Source: an uncultured euryarchaeote
GTDB taxonomy: Archaea; Thermoplasmatota; Poseidoniia; Poseidoniales; Thalassarchaeaceae
Length of the DNA: 23,336 bases
Reading direction: 5' to 3'
NCBI GenBank assembly: GCA_937897085.1
Contig: CALCOR010000371.1
Span: 1-23,336, forward strand
The notes under the pieces were generated by a model. The model had not been told where the DNA came from. It saw only the letters and a program-made list of their open reading frames with translations, and ran no database searches. Made by a program: the position numbers and the translations under genes. How positions within the stretch are numbered: the stretch's first letter is position 1; every line of letters starts with the position of its first letter. Shown piece after piece: positions 1 through 8,152 of this stretch.

Positions 1-474
1 GGAATCGGATTCGGCATCTACGCATACCTCGCAATCACCGGCATCGCCCTGCTGAAGTCGGGTGGACTCCAATGGGCCACGGCGTTGGAGTTGGCCGGCG
101 CTGCGTTCCTTGTCTGGATCGGGGTGGCGATGATTCGGGCACCTGAGAGAGAATTTGGGGACGAACACGAGGCGAGGGGGAGAGATGGGTTCGTCGAAGG
201 ATTCCTGATCGCCTTCCTCAATCCGAAGATCTTCGTCTTCCTGACCGCCATATTCAGCCAGTTCATCGATGCGGGAATGCCGATACAGGAGCGATTGATC
301 CTGGCGACCGTGGCGCTGGTGATTGACACGACCTGGTACGTCATCGTGGCGATGTCCTTGTCGGGGACTCCGATGCTCGAAGGATTGAGGAAGCGGGGCA
401 AGCAGATCGACTTCGTGGTCGGCATCATACTTCTCGGGCTGGCAGCAGCCATTCTCTGGTCGCTGATTCCCTGA
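1..474 (+). CDS. LysE/RhtB-family amino acid exporter, 5' truncated
   Basis: The reading frame is open from base 1, so the N-terminus lies outside the window; the visible part is about 157 residues. It is hydrophobic with four or five likely membrane segments. The phrase FLIAFLNPKIFVFLTAIFSQF is the hallmark of the LysE/RhtB translocator family: a conserved Asn-Pro-Lys after a membrane helix, followed by a Phe-rich stretch. Family members are about 200-residue inner-membrane proteins that export amino acids or related small molecules; the substrate cannot be read from sequence. The TGA stop at 472-474 directly abuts the stop codon of the convergent zinc-ribbon gene (TGA|TCA), leaving no intergenic base. 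A TTG at position 85 is internal to the frame and is not the real start. Confidence 0.85.
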   Translation, partial: GIGFGIYAYLAITGIALLKSGGLQWATALELAGAAFLVWIGVAMIRAPEREFGDEHEARGRDGFVEGFLIAFLNPKIFVFLTAIFSQFIDAGMPIQERLILATVALVIDTTWYVIVAMSLSGTPMLEGLRKRGKQIDFVVGIILLGLAAAILWSLIP

Positions 475-1812
475 TCAGCGCCGTGGTGGGCCGCGCTTCG
501 GGCCTTTGGGTCCACCCTTTCTCGAGGGGGGACCGCCGGGACCGCCTCCTCGTGGGGGGCCACCTGGTCCACCACCTCGTGGGGGACCGCCTGGTCCACC
601 TCCTCGTGGGGGGCCGCCTGGTCCACCTCCGGGTGGGCCGCTGGATGGGGGACCTCTGCTCGGAGGACCTCTGGATGGAGGTCCTCGACCTCCGCCTCCG
701 GGTGGTCCACCTCTAGCAGGGGGGCCGCCACCGCTTCCTGGCGGACCGCCTCTGCTCGGGCCTCCTCCGGGTGGGCCACCTCGACGGGGACCGGGAGGCG
801 GGCCGCTGGATGGGCCTTCGAACTCCTCGTCATCTTCGTCCTCCTCGGCCTCCTCGAACGTCGCTCCGCAACCGGGACAGGCCGGATCATCGTCGATAAC
901 CGGATAGTGCCCACATGCCTCACAGGCGAACTTCTCGACATCATCGCCGATCACTCGCTCAGGAAGGTCACCGTGCACATGTTCGAGTGCATCGTCTTTC
1001 GAGCAGAACAGTGTCACAGCCACCGAGATATCGAGGCCTTTGAGAGCGACCTCCGTGGAGATGGCGTGTTCAAACGCGCCACCGAGGTCGGCCGGAGTGT
1101 CGAGCACCCGTCCATCATCGATGTAGGTGACGTTGACCCTGACAAGGTCATCATCTTCCAATGCCACCTGAGGGGATTCAACCGCCACACCTCGCTTGCG
1201 TGCCACCCTGCGCACAGCCACCTCGGCCATACGTCGAAGCAAGCCGATTGAGGGTATATCGGAGGCTTGGATGTCCTCACCCAGAGTCTCCTCGAGAAAG
1301 CGGGCCGCGCTGGCTGCGTGCTCGTCCTGTTTGCGCAGGTGGGACGGGAGTTCGGAATTCACTGAGGAGATGACATCGGCGGCGGTCTGCTGGTTCATCC
1401 TGAGCCACTCAGAGCGCGCGTTCTCCTTCTGCTCCACCTCAGCGTCATGCAGCCTGTCGACGACATCGTCCATGCTGCTCACTTCACTCACTCCGCCAGC
1501 GGCTTGGGCGAACATCGCCTCCATGTCCGGTGCATCTTGATTTGCTGCTGGTGCCGGTTCCGGTTCAGCCGGAGCGACATTACTGGCGATCTGGCTGAGC
1601 ATCTCTGCGCTCATCGTTTGTACATCCGGTGCAGCCTGCTCCTGCTGTTCTCGCTGAGCGGCGATCGCCTGCGGAGAGACGACGCCGACACCGCGGCTCG
1701 CGGTGGCACCGGTGGCGGCGAACTTCGCTCTGGAGAGGTCCTGACGCCCGCCACATTCAGGGCAGAAGATGGAATCATCGGGAATCTCTTCCTCACATAC
1801 CTGACAATGCAT
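475..1812 (-). CDS. Double zinc-ribbon protein with Gly/Pro/Arg-rich C-terminal tail
   Basis: A protein of 445 residues of unknown function. It opens with a zinc ribbon (C3-x2-C6 and C17-x2-C20). Next come an Ala/Glu/Pro/Gln-rich low-complexity region, a predicted alpha/beta middle of about 150 residues, and a second zinc ribbon (CEACG and CPGCG) followed by an acidic patch. The last roughly 120 residues are almost only Gly, Pro, Arg and Ser, with repeats of the type RGGGPGGPP. RGG-like tails often bind RNA or drive condensation, but that is an inference here. There is no signal peptide or membrane helix, so it is probably cytoplasmic. I chose the ATG at 1812 because GAGG sits 7 bases upstream; an in-frame GTG at 1818 would add two residues. 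It is divergent from the synthase gene at 1987 and convergent with the LysE-type gene. Confidence 0.8.
   Translation of the reverse strand: MHCQVCEEEIPDDSIFCPECGGRQDLSRAKFAATGATASRGVGVVSPQAIAAQREQQEQAAPDVQTMSAEMLSQIASNVAPAEPEPAPAANQDAPDMEAMFAQAAGGVSEVSSMDDVVDRLHDAEVEQKENARSEWLRMNQQTAADVISSVNSELPSHLRKQDEHAASAARFLEETLGEDIQASDIPSIGLLRRMAEVAVRRVARKRGVAVESPQVALEDDDLVRVNVTYIDDGRVLDTPADLGGAFEHAISTEVALKGLDISVAVTLFCSKDDALEHVHGDLPERVIGDDVEKFACEACGHYPVIDDDPACPGCGATFEEAEEDEDDEEFEGPSSGPPPGPRRGGPPGGGPSRGGPPGSGGGPPARGGPPGGGGRGPPSRGPPSRGPPSSGPPGGGPGGPPRGGGPGGPPRGGGPGGPPRGGGPGGPPSRKGGPKGPKRGPPRR
530..640. repeat. 27-bp coding tandem repeat (Gly/Pro-rich tail)
   Basis: The block CCTCGTGGGG recurs at 548, 575 and 602, a strict 27-base period with only silent-looking changes between copies. 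It encodes nine-residue units of the RGGGPGGPP type on the minus strand. More degenerate Gly/Pro units continue on both sides, to about position 800. The period is a multiple of three, so copy number can change without breaking the frame. Confidence 0.85.
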
Positions 1813-1986
1813 GGCCACGCCTCAACACGCAGCCGTCCCGTCCATCAATAAAAACGGTTGCCGCGAATGCAGCACTCGCACGCGGGCTCGTTCACCCTGT
1901 CCACAAAGGCAGATGATTCGATTTCAGCCACAATTGATGAAGCGGGTGGGCCCAGCGCAGGCCATGGTCAGAGGAGGATGGTGAGT
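1813..1986. promoter_or_regulatory. Divergent intergenic region
   Basis: These 174 bases separate divergent genes and should hold both promoters. An AT-rich patch (CAATAAAAAC, about 1846-1855) reads as a TATA-like box on the minus strand, about 40 bases before the ATG at 1812. On the plus side GAGGAGG at 1971-1977 is a strong Shine-Dalgarno match, 9 bases before the ATG at 1987. In-frame codons run back to 1858 on the plus strand, but that stretch has no synthase-like sequence and I treat it as non-coding. Confidence 0.4.
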
Positions 1987-3000
1987 ATGTCGAATCTAAT
2001 CAACCAGGAAATCGACTCGCTGCTCGAGGAAACCTCCCGCTCATTCTACCTCACTCTGCGTGCGTTGCCGTCCGGCATCCGACCTCAGATCGGCTTGCTG
2101 TATCTCTTGGCGCGCACATCAGACACCATCGCCGATTCGGAGGGCGGTCCAACCGAACAGCGACTATCGGCGCTCGAGCAATACAACGAACGCATCCAAG
2201 GTCGCTCCGGCACACTGCCGGACCTCGCCGGGCTGGCTGAACTGCAAGGGAACCCCGCAGAGGCGAGATTGCTGGAGAACGTCGCTGCCTCTGTTGCCTG
2301 CCTCGACCAGTTTCGCGCCGTCGATCAGCAACGGATTCGGGAGTGCCTTGACATCATCATCAGCGGCCAGACACTCGATCTGCAACGGTTCGGAGGAGCC
2401 ACCGACGGAGAGGTCATTCCCCTCACCAGGGAGGCAGAACTCGACGACTACACCTACCGCGTGGCGGGTAGCGTCGGAGAGTTCTGGACGCACTTGACAC
2501 TCGAACACCTGTTCAAGGCCGACGAGGACACCGAGGCGCGGCTGTTCGCGACCGGTGTGCGTTTCGGCAAGGCGTTGCAACTGATCAACATCCTTCGCGA
2601 CCTGCCTGTGGACCTGCGCTTAGGCCGCTGCTACATGCCGAGCACGGTGTTATCCGAGCACCATCTGGTGCCGAGCGACCTGCTTGATCCGGGGAACATC
2701 GACCGGTTCCGTCCCATGTTCGACGGCTACATCGACATGGCCGCAGCGCATCTGGATGCTGCGGTGGAGTACATCGGACTGTTGCCTTTCAGCCAGTTCA
2801 GACTCCGCGGCGCTTGCATGCTGCCCGTACTCATCGGTCAGCGCACGCTGACCTTGCTCAGAACAGAGAACGTTCTCGACGCCGAGAACCGCATCAAGGT
2901 CCTCCGGCCTGAGATTAAGCAACTGAAGAACAAGACCATCTTCGCCCTGCCCTCGCGCCGCCGAAGTCAGAAGCTACTCGATGCCAATCGCAATGCCTGA
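1987..3000 (+). CDS. Squalene/phytoene synthase family enzyme (first of tandem pair)
   Basis: A 337-residue prenyl transferase of the trans-isoprenyl diphosphate head-to-head condensing family, which joins two farnesyl or geranylgeranyl diphosphates to presqualene/squalene or phytoene. The N-terminal SRSFYLTLRALP matches the family's Ser-Arg-Ser-Phe motif. The first metal-binding motif is DTIAD (residues 46-50), and the second lies in NILRDLPVDLRLGRCYMP (D205 and D209). The form resembles bacterial squalene synthase-like proteins more than CrtB. The ATG at 1987 is preferred over ATG 1978 because GAGGAGG lies 9 bases before it and the conserved domain starts soon after. The next gene is a second family member 79 bases downstream, so the two may work in sequence as HpnC and HpnD do, or on different substrates. 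Product specificity cannot be decided from sequence. Confidence 0.85.
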   Translation: MSNLINQEIDSLLEETSRSFYLTLRALPSGIRPQIGLLYLLARTSDTIADSEGGPTEQRLSALEQYNERIQGRSGTLPDLAGLAELQGNPAEARLLENVAASVACLDQFRAVDQQRIRECLDIIISGQTLDLQRFGGATDGEVIPLTREAELDDYTYRVAGSVGEFWTHLTLEHLFKADEDTEARLFATGVRFGKALQLINILRDLPVDLRLGRCYMPSTVLSEHHLVPSDLLDPGNIDRFRPMFDGYIDMAAAHLDAAVEYIGLLPFSQFRLRGACMLPVLIGQRTLTLLRTENVLDAENRIKVLRPEIKQLKNKTIFALPSRRRSQKLLDANRNA

Positions 3001-3079
3001 CGGCGGCCGAACCAGCAGAAACGGCCCCAAGGCCGAGAGGTTCTTAGGGCATTCATCGGCACAGCGCGAATGAGGCACT

Positions 3080-4336
3080 ATGGAAGAGAAAGCCGAGGTG
3101 ACTGAAACCCCTCTGGATGCAGAGTTGGTGGAGCATGTCGAGCGCAAGCCTTCCAAGTTGAAAGCGACTCCTGAGATGGATCGCATCGATCAACTTCGAG
3201 CAGCGGTCGAGATCACCCGAGACGCCGTGCACGCGGTGTCGATCACCGCCCACGAGTTGGTTGGGGAAGCGGCCGCTTTCATGGGTGTCATCGGAAAGCA
3301 GGGTGAACTCATCAACCCGTTCGAGAACATCGACGCACCAATCTGGGCTGAGGAGGAGGTCCCGCCTGAGATGCTAGATGCAGCCTACGCCTACTGCGAG
3401 GAGTTGACCAAGCGTGAAGCGGGCAACTTCTACCACTCGTTCAAGTATCTGCCAGACGACAAGCGCCTAGCGATCTGCGCCTACTACGCCTTCTGCAGGC
3501 GGGCAGATGACATCGCGGACGATGACTATGTGGATGTGTTCCCCGGAAGCGCGGGGGCCAACGACCCTGAGGCGAAAGCCTACCGCGAGCAGTTGGAGGA
3601 ACTGATTGGAGACAAGAGTGTGCTGGATTCGGAAACCTACCAAGATAAACTGGCCCAGCTGTTCTTCTTCCGCAAGAAGCTCTCGACTGCCTATTCGCCG
3701 CACTCGAGCACCGACCCGGTGTTCATGGCGCTGAAGGATGTCGTGAGCCGCTATGACATTCCGCGGGTCTACATGGATGACCTGATCTCCGGGATGGAGG
3801 ATGACCTCTACACCAACCGTTACCAGACGTTCGACGACCTCTATCGCTACTGCTACAGAGTTGCTTCCACGGTGGGCCTCACCTGCATCGAGATCTACGG
3901 ATACGAGGATGACGCTGCCCGGGAATTCGCGGAGGCGTGGGGCATCTTCATGCAGTTGACGAACATTCTCCGCGATGTCGTCGAAGACGCCGAGGAGAAC
4001 CGCATCTACCTGCCGCTCGACGAGTTGAAGAAGCACGGAATCGACCCGGACGAACTCTCGGAAGACCTGTCGGACGACCTCAGGTGGAAGGCGTTCGTGT
4101 CCGACTTCATCGGGCGTGCGGAATCCTACTACTTCCAGGCGCAGCAGCTGCTGCCGCTGCTGGATCGCTCCTCCAGGTATTCACCGGCGGCGATGATGGC
4201 GTTCTACCGCTCGGTTCTCAAGAAGATCAAGAAGAAAGATGGCGACGTGTTCCACGGTACTGTCAAACTCTCGAAGGCGGAGAAGATGACGATGGCTGCG
4301 CTTGTTTACACCAAGCAGCGATTCCTGCGCCTCTGA
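3080..4336 (+). CDS. Phytoene/squalene synthase (CrtB/HpnD-like) with N-terminal extension
   Basis: A 418-residue enzyme. The catalytic domain begins near residue 110 with FYHSFKYLPDDKR, then YAFCRRADDIADD, the first aspartate-rich motif (D143, D144, D147). The second motif is NILRDVVEDAEENRIYLP (D299 and D303), which is classic CrtB. CrtB-type proteins are usually 280-350 residues. The extra roughly 110 N-terminal residues are charged and apparently helical, with no recognised domain. Start ATG 3080 has TGAGG just upstream; a later start would remove part of the extension, but no other start looks better. Phytoene synthesis would supply carotenoids, possibly retinal for rhodopsins known in related marine archaea. 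That is inference, since no desaturase or rhodopsin gene is in the window. Confidence 0.87.
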   Translation: MEEKAEVTETPLDAELVEHVERKPSKLKATPEMDRIDQLRAAVEITRDAVHAVSITAHELVGEAAAFMGVIGKQGELINPFENIDAPIWAEEEVPPEMLDAAYAYCEELTKREAGNFYHSFKYLPDDKRLAICAYYAFCRRADDIADDDYVDVFPGSAGANDPEAKAYREQLEELIGDKSVLDSETYQDKLAQLFFFRKKLSTAYSPHSSTDPVFMALKDVVSRYDIPRVYMDDLISGMEDDLYTNRYQTFDDLYRYCYRVASTVGLTCIEIYGYEDDAAREFAEAWGIFMQLTNILRDVVEDAEENRIYLPLDELKKHGIDPDELSEDLSDDLRWKAFVSDFIGRAESYYFQAQQLLPLLDRSSRYSPAAMMAFYRSVLKKIKKKDGDVFHGTVKLSKAEKMTMAALVYTKQRFLRL

Positions 4337-4417
4337 GCGCGAAGCCTGCTGACGCTCTCAATGAGCGCAGCAACCATCAAACACGGACCACGAAGGGAAA
4401 CAAACGGGAGGGATTGG

Positions 4418-6190
4418 ATGCGCATCGCTGTATTGTTGGAAGACCGTTGCCAGCCGAAGAAGTGCAACCATGAATGCTGGGCGTTCTGCCCACCGGTCCT
4501 GAACGGCATCGAGTGCATCGTGTTCGACGATGGTACAGGCAAGCCGATCATCTCCGAGCCGCTGTGCATCGGCTGCGGAATCTGCATCCACAAGTGTCCG
4601 TTCGATGCCATCATCATCCAGAATCTGCCCGCTGAGTTGGAAGTAGACAAGATTCACCGCTACTCACAGAACGGATTCCGGCTGTTCCGGCTGCCCGCAC
4701 CGCGTGAGAAGCAGGTGGTGGGAATCCTCGGGCAGAACGGGATGGGCAAATCGACGGCGATCAACATCCTCTCCGGTGCACTGGTGCCGAATCTGGGTGA
4801 CTGGCTGAACGAGGAACCGACCTGGACGGAGGCAGTTGAGACCCAACCGAAAGGCGAACTTCGTGACTACTTCAACGACATCCTCGATGGCAACGTCCGA
4901 GTGGCTGTCAAACCGCAGTACGTCGACCATATCCCCAAACAGTTCACTGGCAAGGTGGGCGAACTCCTTGCTCATGCCGATGAACGCAAAGCGATGGACG
5001 AGGTGACTGCAGAACTCGGCATCGATCATCTGCTCGAGCGCGAGGTGGGTGAGTTATCGGGCGGCGAGTTGCAGCGGCTGGCGATTGCCGCCACGTTGCT
5101 CAGAGATGTGGATGTCTACTTCTTCGACGAGCCATCCTCGTACCTCGACATATTCGAGCGCATGCGGGTGGTGAAGATCCTGCAACGATTGGCCGAGGAG
5201 CATCGCGTCATCGTCATCGAGCACGATCTGGCGATTCTCGATGTGCTTTCGGATCTCGTGCACATCGTCTACGGCGAGCGAGCCGCCTTCGGAATCTTCA
5301 CGCCGCCGCGCACCACGCGCAAGGCGATCAACGCCTATCTCGATGGCTTCCTGGCCGAGGAGAACGTGCGCATCCGTGACAAGCCGATATCGTTCGTGCG
5401 CGGCAGCACGCGTGAGGAGGCTGTGGGGCCTGCCATCCTCGAATGGGGTGGGATTGCCAAGACGCTGGGTGAGTTCACTCTCACCACCGAGGAAGGACAA
5501 CTGCATCAGGCTGAGGTTGTCGGTGTGGTCGGGCCGAACGCCACGGGCAAGACGACCTATGCGAAGATCATCGCCGGCGAATTGGAGATGGATGACGGCT
5601 GGTGCACCATGGAGGCGAAGATCTCCTACAAGCCGCAGCACGTTGTCGCTGAACACGACTGCACGGTACGCGAGTGGCTGGATGCTGAACTCGGCAACAG
5701 GTGGCATCAGGGTGAGTTCCAGAGCCGGGTCGTTCGGCCGCTGCAGGTCGACCAATTGCTGGAGTTGAACGCTCAGCAACTCTCTGGTGGCGAGTTGCAG
5801 GCTGTCAGCATCGTCGTCTGCCTCGGCAGGGAGGCGGACATCTATCTCCTCGACGAGCCGAGCGCTCATCTCGATGCGAACTCGCGCATGGAGGCAGCCA
5901 AGGCGATTCGCAGGACGATGGAGACGAACGCCAAGTCGGCGCTCGTCATCGACCACGACATCTACTTCATCGACATAGTCAGCGATTCCTTGCTCGTCTT
6001 CGAAGGTGAGGGGGGCAAGCATGGCACCGCTGTCGGTCCGCTCCCGCTCAAGGATGGGATGAACCGATTCCTCAAAGGTGTGGGAATCACATTCCGCCGC
6101 GACCACGACTCCAAGCGACCGCGCATCAACAAGGAAGACTCCCAGAAGGATCGTGGCCAGAAGGCCGCGGGCGACTATTACTACAGCTGA
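4418..6190 (+). CDS. abce1: ABCE1 / RLI ribosome-recycling ATPase
   Basis: A 590-residue soluble twin-ATPase that splits post-termination ribosomes with aPelota or aRF1. The N-terminus holds two Fe-S clusters: C11-x4-C16-x3-C20-x3-C24, and C50-x2-C53-x2-C56-x3-C60. First ATPase domain: Walker A GQNGMGKST (105-113), signature LSGGELQ (213-219), Walker B FFDEPSS (D237, E238). Second: Walker A GPNATGKTT (372-380), signature LSGGELQ (455-461), Walker B LLDEPSAHLD (D479, E480). The C-terminus ends in the family's typical YYYS. ATG 4418 is chosen because it gives the usual MRIAV beginning and has GGGAGG 5 bases upstream; an in-frame ATG at 4361 is less likely. The nuclease-like gene follows after 10 bases and is probably cotranscribed. 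Confidence 0.97.
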   Translation: MRIAVLLEDRCQPKKCNHECWAFCPPVLNGIECIVFDDGTGKPIISEPLCIGCGICIHKCPFDAIIIQNLPAELEVDKIHRYSQNGFRLFRLPAPREKQVVGILGQNGMGKSTAINILSGALVPNLGDWLNEEPTWTEAVETQPKGELRDYFNDILDGNVRVAVKPQYVDHIPKQFTGKVGELLAHADERKAMDEVTAELGIDHLLEREVGELSGGELQRLAIAATLLRDVDVYFFDEPSSYLDIFERMRVVKILQRLAEEHRVIVIEHDLAILDVLSDLVHIVYGERAAFGIFTPPRTTRKAINAYLDGFLAEENVRIRDKPISFVRGSTREEAVGPAILEWGGIAKTLGEFTLTTEEGQLHQAEVVGVVGPNATGKTTYAKIIAGELEMDDGWCTMEAKISYKPQHVVAEHDCTVREWLDAELGNRWHQGEFQSRVVRPLQVDQLLELNAQQLSGGELQAVSIVVCLGREADIYLLDEPSAHLDANSRMEAAKAIRRTMETNAKSALVIDHDIYFIDIVSDSLLVFEGEGGKHGTAVGPLPLKDGMNRFLKGVGITFRRDHDSKRPRINKEDSQKDRGQKAAGDYYYS

Positions 6191-6200
6191 GGCTGATGCC

Positions 6201-8111
6201 ATGCCAGTGATGCTACCTCCTGCCGCCGGCTACCTCTGGAAGAGTCGCAGAAGGCTGTCTGCCAGCGGGTTGGTTACATGGGAGCGTTGCCCACGTCAGT
6301 GGTTCTATAGCAGACGCATCGGGGTGGCGCAACCGCAGAATCCTGCGATGCTGGTAGGGCATGTCGCCGAGGAGGCGGTTGGCAGTCTGCTGATGGAGAG
6401 GCTGCGTGCTGACGGCGGGCCGATGCCCGTGCGCTCAGCGTGGGTGGCCTACTCCAGAGAGCAGGACGGACTCGATGCTCCAGCAGCGACTGGAGAGGTG
6501 TCGATCACCGACCTGGACAGCATCAGAGCATGGTTCGACGCCGTGTTGCCATCGGTGGTCGACGAGACCTTGAGGAGGCTCGCACAGGATTGGGACACCG
6601 TCGTCTGGCGAGCAGGTGGTACTGACATCGCCGATGTCGGTGCTGAGCGAATGAGTTTGCTCATCAACGGCGGACTTGAACTCCAACTCGAGGAAGTGAA
6701 TGCTTGCTTGGAGGACGATGGAGGACCACACCTCTCTGCGTATCGTGAATCGGGGGACCCATTCGGGGTACCCGCGCCTTGCTGGGATGAAGAACCTGTG
6801 AAGCCCGGTGAACAGGCATCTCGCAGTGCCGCGGCGGGATTCCAGAAGGAAGGGTCGGTCTCACTGTGGGAAGCTTGGGAGGTGGCGCGCCCGTGGGTGA
6901 AGGATCCCCGTGTTGCTGAACCTCAGCGGCAGTTTCACCCCGACGGCTGGGCGGCTGGAGAACTGGACATGGTGCAGCGCTGGGATGGCTCGGTGCGCAT
7001 AGTCGACCTGAAGGCGAGCGCCGGAACGAGCGGATTCTCGGCCGGCCTTCCAATCCAGATTCGCTTCTACCAATGGCTGTGGGATGTCACTCGCGACACG
7101 GATGCACGTCCATCCGACGGCGTCGATGCTGGACAGGTCTCTGGACTCGAGGGGTGGTATCTCGCCGGCCCGTACCGCAAGCAGGTCGAACTGCTGCCAC
7201 CGGACGAACTCGCTGAGGAGGCGGCTCGCTGGAAGGCTGTCCACGAGACGATGACGCAATCGGGACTGCATCCGACAGACGTTCCTCTGGCAGACCCTTC
7301 TCCTTGGGTGGATCATTATCCAGGAGGCGAACCGCGGCCGGTGACCAACGTGGCGGCGGCGAAGGAGAGGACCTGCAGGATGTGCAACGCAGCAGCATTC
7401 TGCGACGCCGCCCCGGTCGCCGCGCGGGCGGCGGGCTTGGCTGAAGTGGTCCCTCCTGAGATTCCCAGCGCGGACCCTGGCGAACTCTCACGGGCTCTTG
7501 AACCGAAGACCCCCTGCATCCGTATCCGCGACATCCCGCGACGGCTGCACGTGCGCGGCAGACTCTCGGGGCATTGGGGGCCGATGGCGAACCACTACGG
7601 AGAGCACGTGCACGGTGCCTCGGTGGCGGTCGGCGACGCCAGCGTCGTGGTCGAGGAGATGGGAGCCGACTCATTCGGCGAATTGCCCGAACTTGAAGAC
7701 GCCGTGCTGCTCGATGCCGCCCCCGGCCAGTGGAGGCGCATGCCCCGTCTCTATCTCGACGAGCACAGCAGTGTGAAGCCCGCATCCGAGGCACCCGAAG
7801 GGCTGGAGTTCACTAGGTTGGGACTCATCCCGACCAAGGCGAGCGTGAGCGGATTGGTCGTCAGTCGCGGGGCGAACAGCGGGGTGGGCGTGACCGGCAG
7901 GCCATGGAGCATGCAGACCTGTCACCTCTGGGACGGCAACGATGTCATCGAGGTCGTGGCATTCGGCTCAGCAGTCACCCACACCTTCACGGAACTCAAG
8001 GTAGGTGATCGGCTGCGTGTGCTGGCGGCGGAGCTCGGCTGGCGCGACGGTGTCCCTCAACTAAGAATCGACCAGCGCACTACGAGACTCGAAGTGAAGC
8101 GAGACGGTTGA
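6201..8111 (+). CDS. Fe-S PD-(D/E)XK nuclease-like protein with C-terminal OB-fold (paralog A)
   Basis: A 636-residue protein with the layout of RecB/Cas4/AddB-type nucleases. An N-terminal LSASGLVTWERCPRQW carries C30, and GHVAEE gives H54 and E57. The core is GELD (D256) followed by VDLK (D269, K271). A C-terminal cluster C392-x2-C395-x5-C401 together with C30 matches the four-cysteine iron staple of Cas4, AddB and Dna2. From about residue 425 onward the sequence looks like one or two OB-folds, so nucleic acid binding is likely. There is no helicase domain. Start ATG 6201 has GAGG 8 bases before it. The gene follows ABCE1 by 10 bases and overlaps or adjoins paralog B. Exact substrate unknown; nuclease activity is inferred from the intact D...DxK triad. 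Confidence 0.8.
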   Translation: MPVMLPPAAGYLWKSRRRLSASGLVTWERCPRQWFYSRRIGVAQPQNPAMLVGHVAEEAVGSLLMERLRADGGPMPVRSAWVAYSREQDGLDAPAATGEVSITDLDSIRAWFDAVLPSVVDETLRRLAQDWDTVVWRAGGTDIADVGAERMSLLINGGLELQLEEVNACLEDDGGPHLSAYRESGDPFGVPAPCWDEEPVKPGEQASRSAAAGFQKEGSVSLWEAWEVARPWVKDPRVAEPQRQFHPDGWAAGELDMVQRWDGSVRIVDLKASAGTSGFSAGLPIQIRFYQWLWDVTRDTDARPSDGVDAGQVSGLEGWYLAGPYRKQVELLPPDELAEEAARWKAVHETMTQSGLHPTDVPLADPSPWVDHYPGGEPRPVTNVAAAKERTCRMCNAAAFCDAAPVAARAAGLAEVVPPEIPSADPGELSRALEPKTPCIRIRDIPRRLHVRGRLSGHWGPMANHYGEHVHGASVAVGDASVVVEEMGADSFGELPELEDAVLLDAAPGQWRRMPRLYLDEHSSVKPASEAPEGLEFTRLGLIPTKASVSGLVVSRGANSGVGVTGRPWSMQTCHLWDGNDVIEVVAFGSAVTHTFTELKVGDRLRVLAAELGWRDGVPQLRIDQRTTRLEVKRDG

Positions 8112-8152
8112 CTCCCGCATCCTTCAAGAACGGTGGACAAACCTCCCCTCTC

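Noticed and set aside
530..640. Possible CRISPR array
   Set aside because: The repeats are contiguous, 27 bases, in frame and protein-coding, with no unique spacers and no cas genes nearby; the Cas4-like nucleases have their own OB-fold architecture.
506..907. Plus-strand Gly/Pro-rich open frame
   Set aside because: Antisense image of the Gly/Pro repeat region; CCN and GGN codons give Pro and Gly on both strands, so it mimics a coding frame.
18..944. Long minus-strand open frame rich in His, Pro and Glu
   Set aside because: It covers the LysE-type gene in antisense and the repeat tail of the zinc-ribbon gene in another frame; the composition is a product of the GC-rich repeat.
1858..1986. 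N-terminal extension of the first synthase from a TTG at 1858
   Set aside because: The translation there has no family similarity, and a strong GAGGAGG sits before ATG 1987.
5054..6202. Minus-strand open frame of 382 codons opposite ABCE1
   Set aside because: Shadow of a strongly conserved gene; no recognisable domain, only biased composition.
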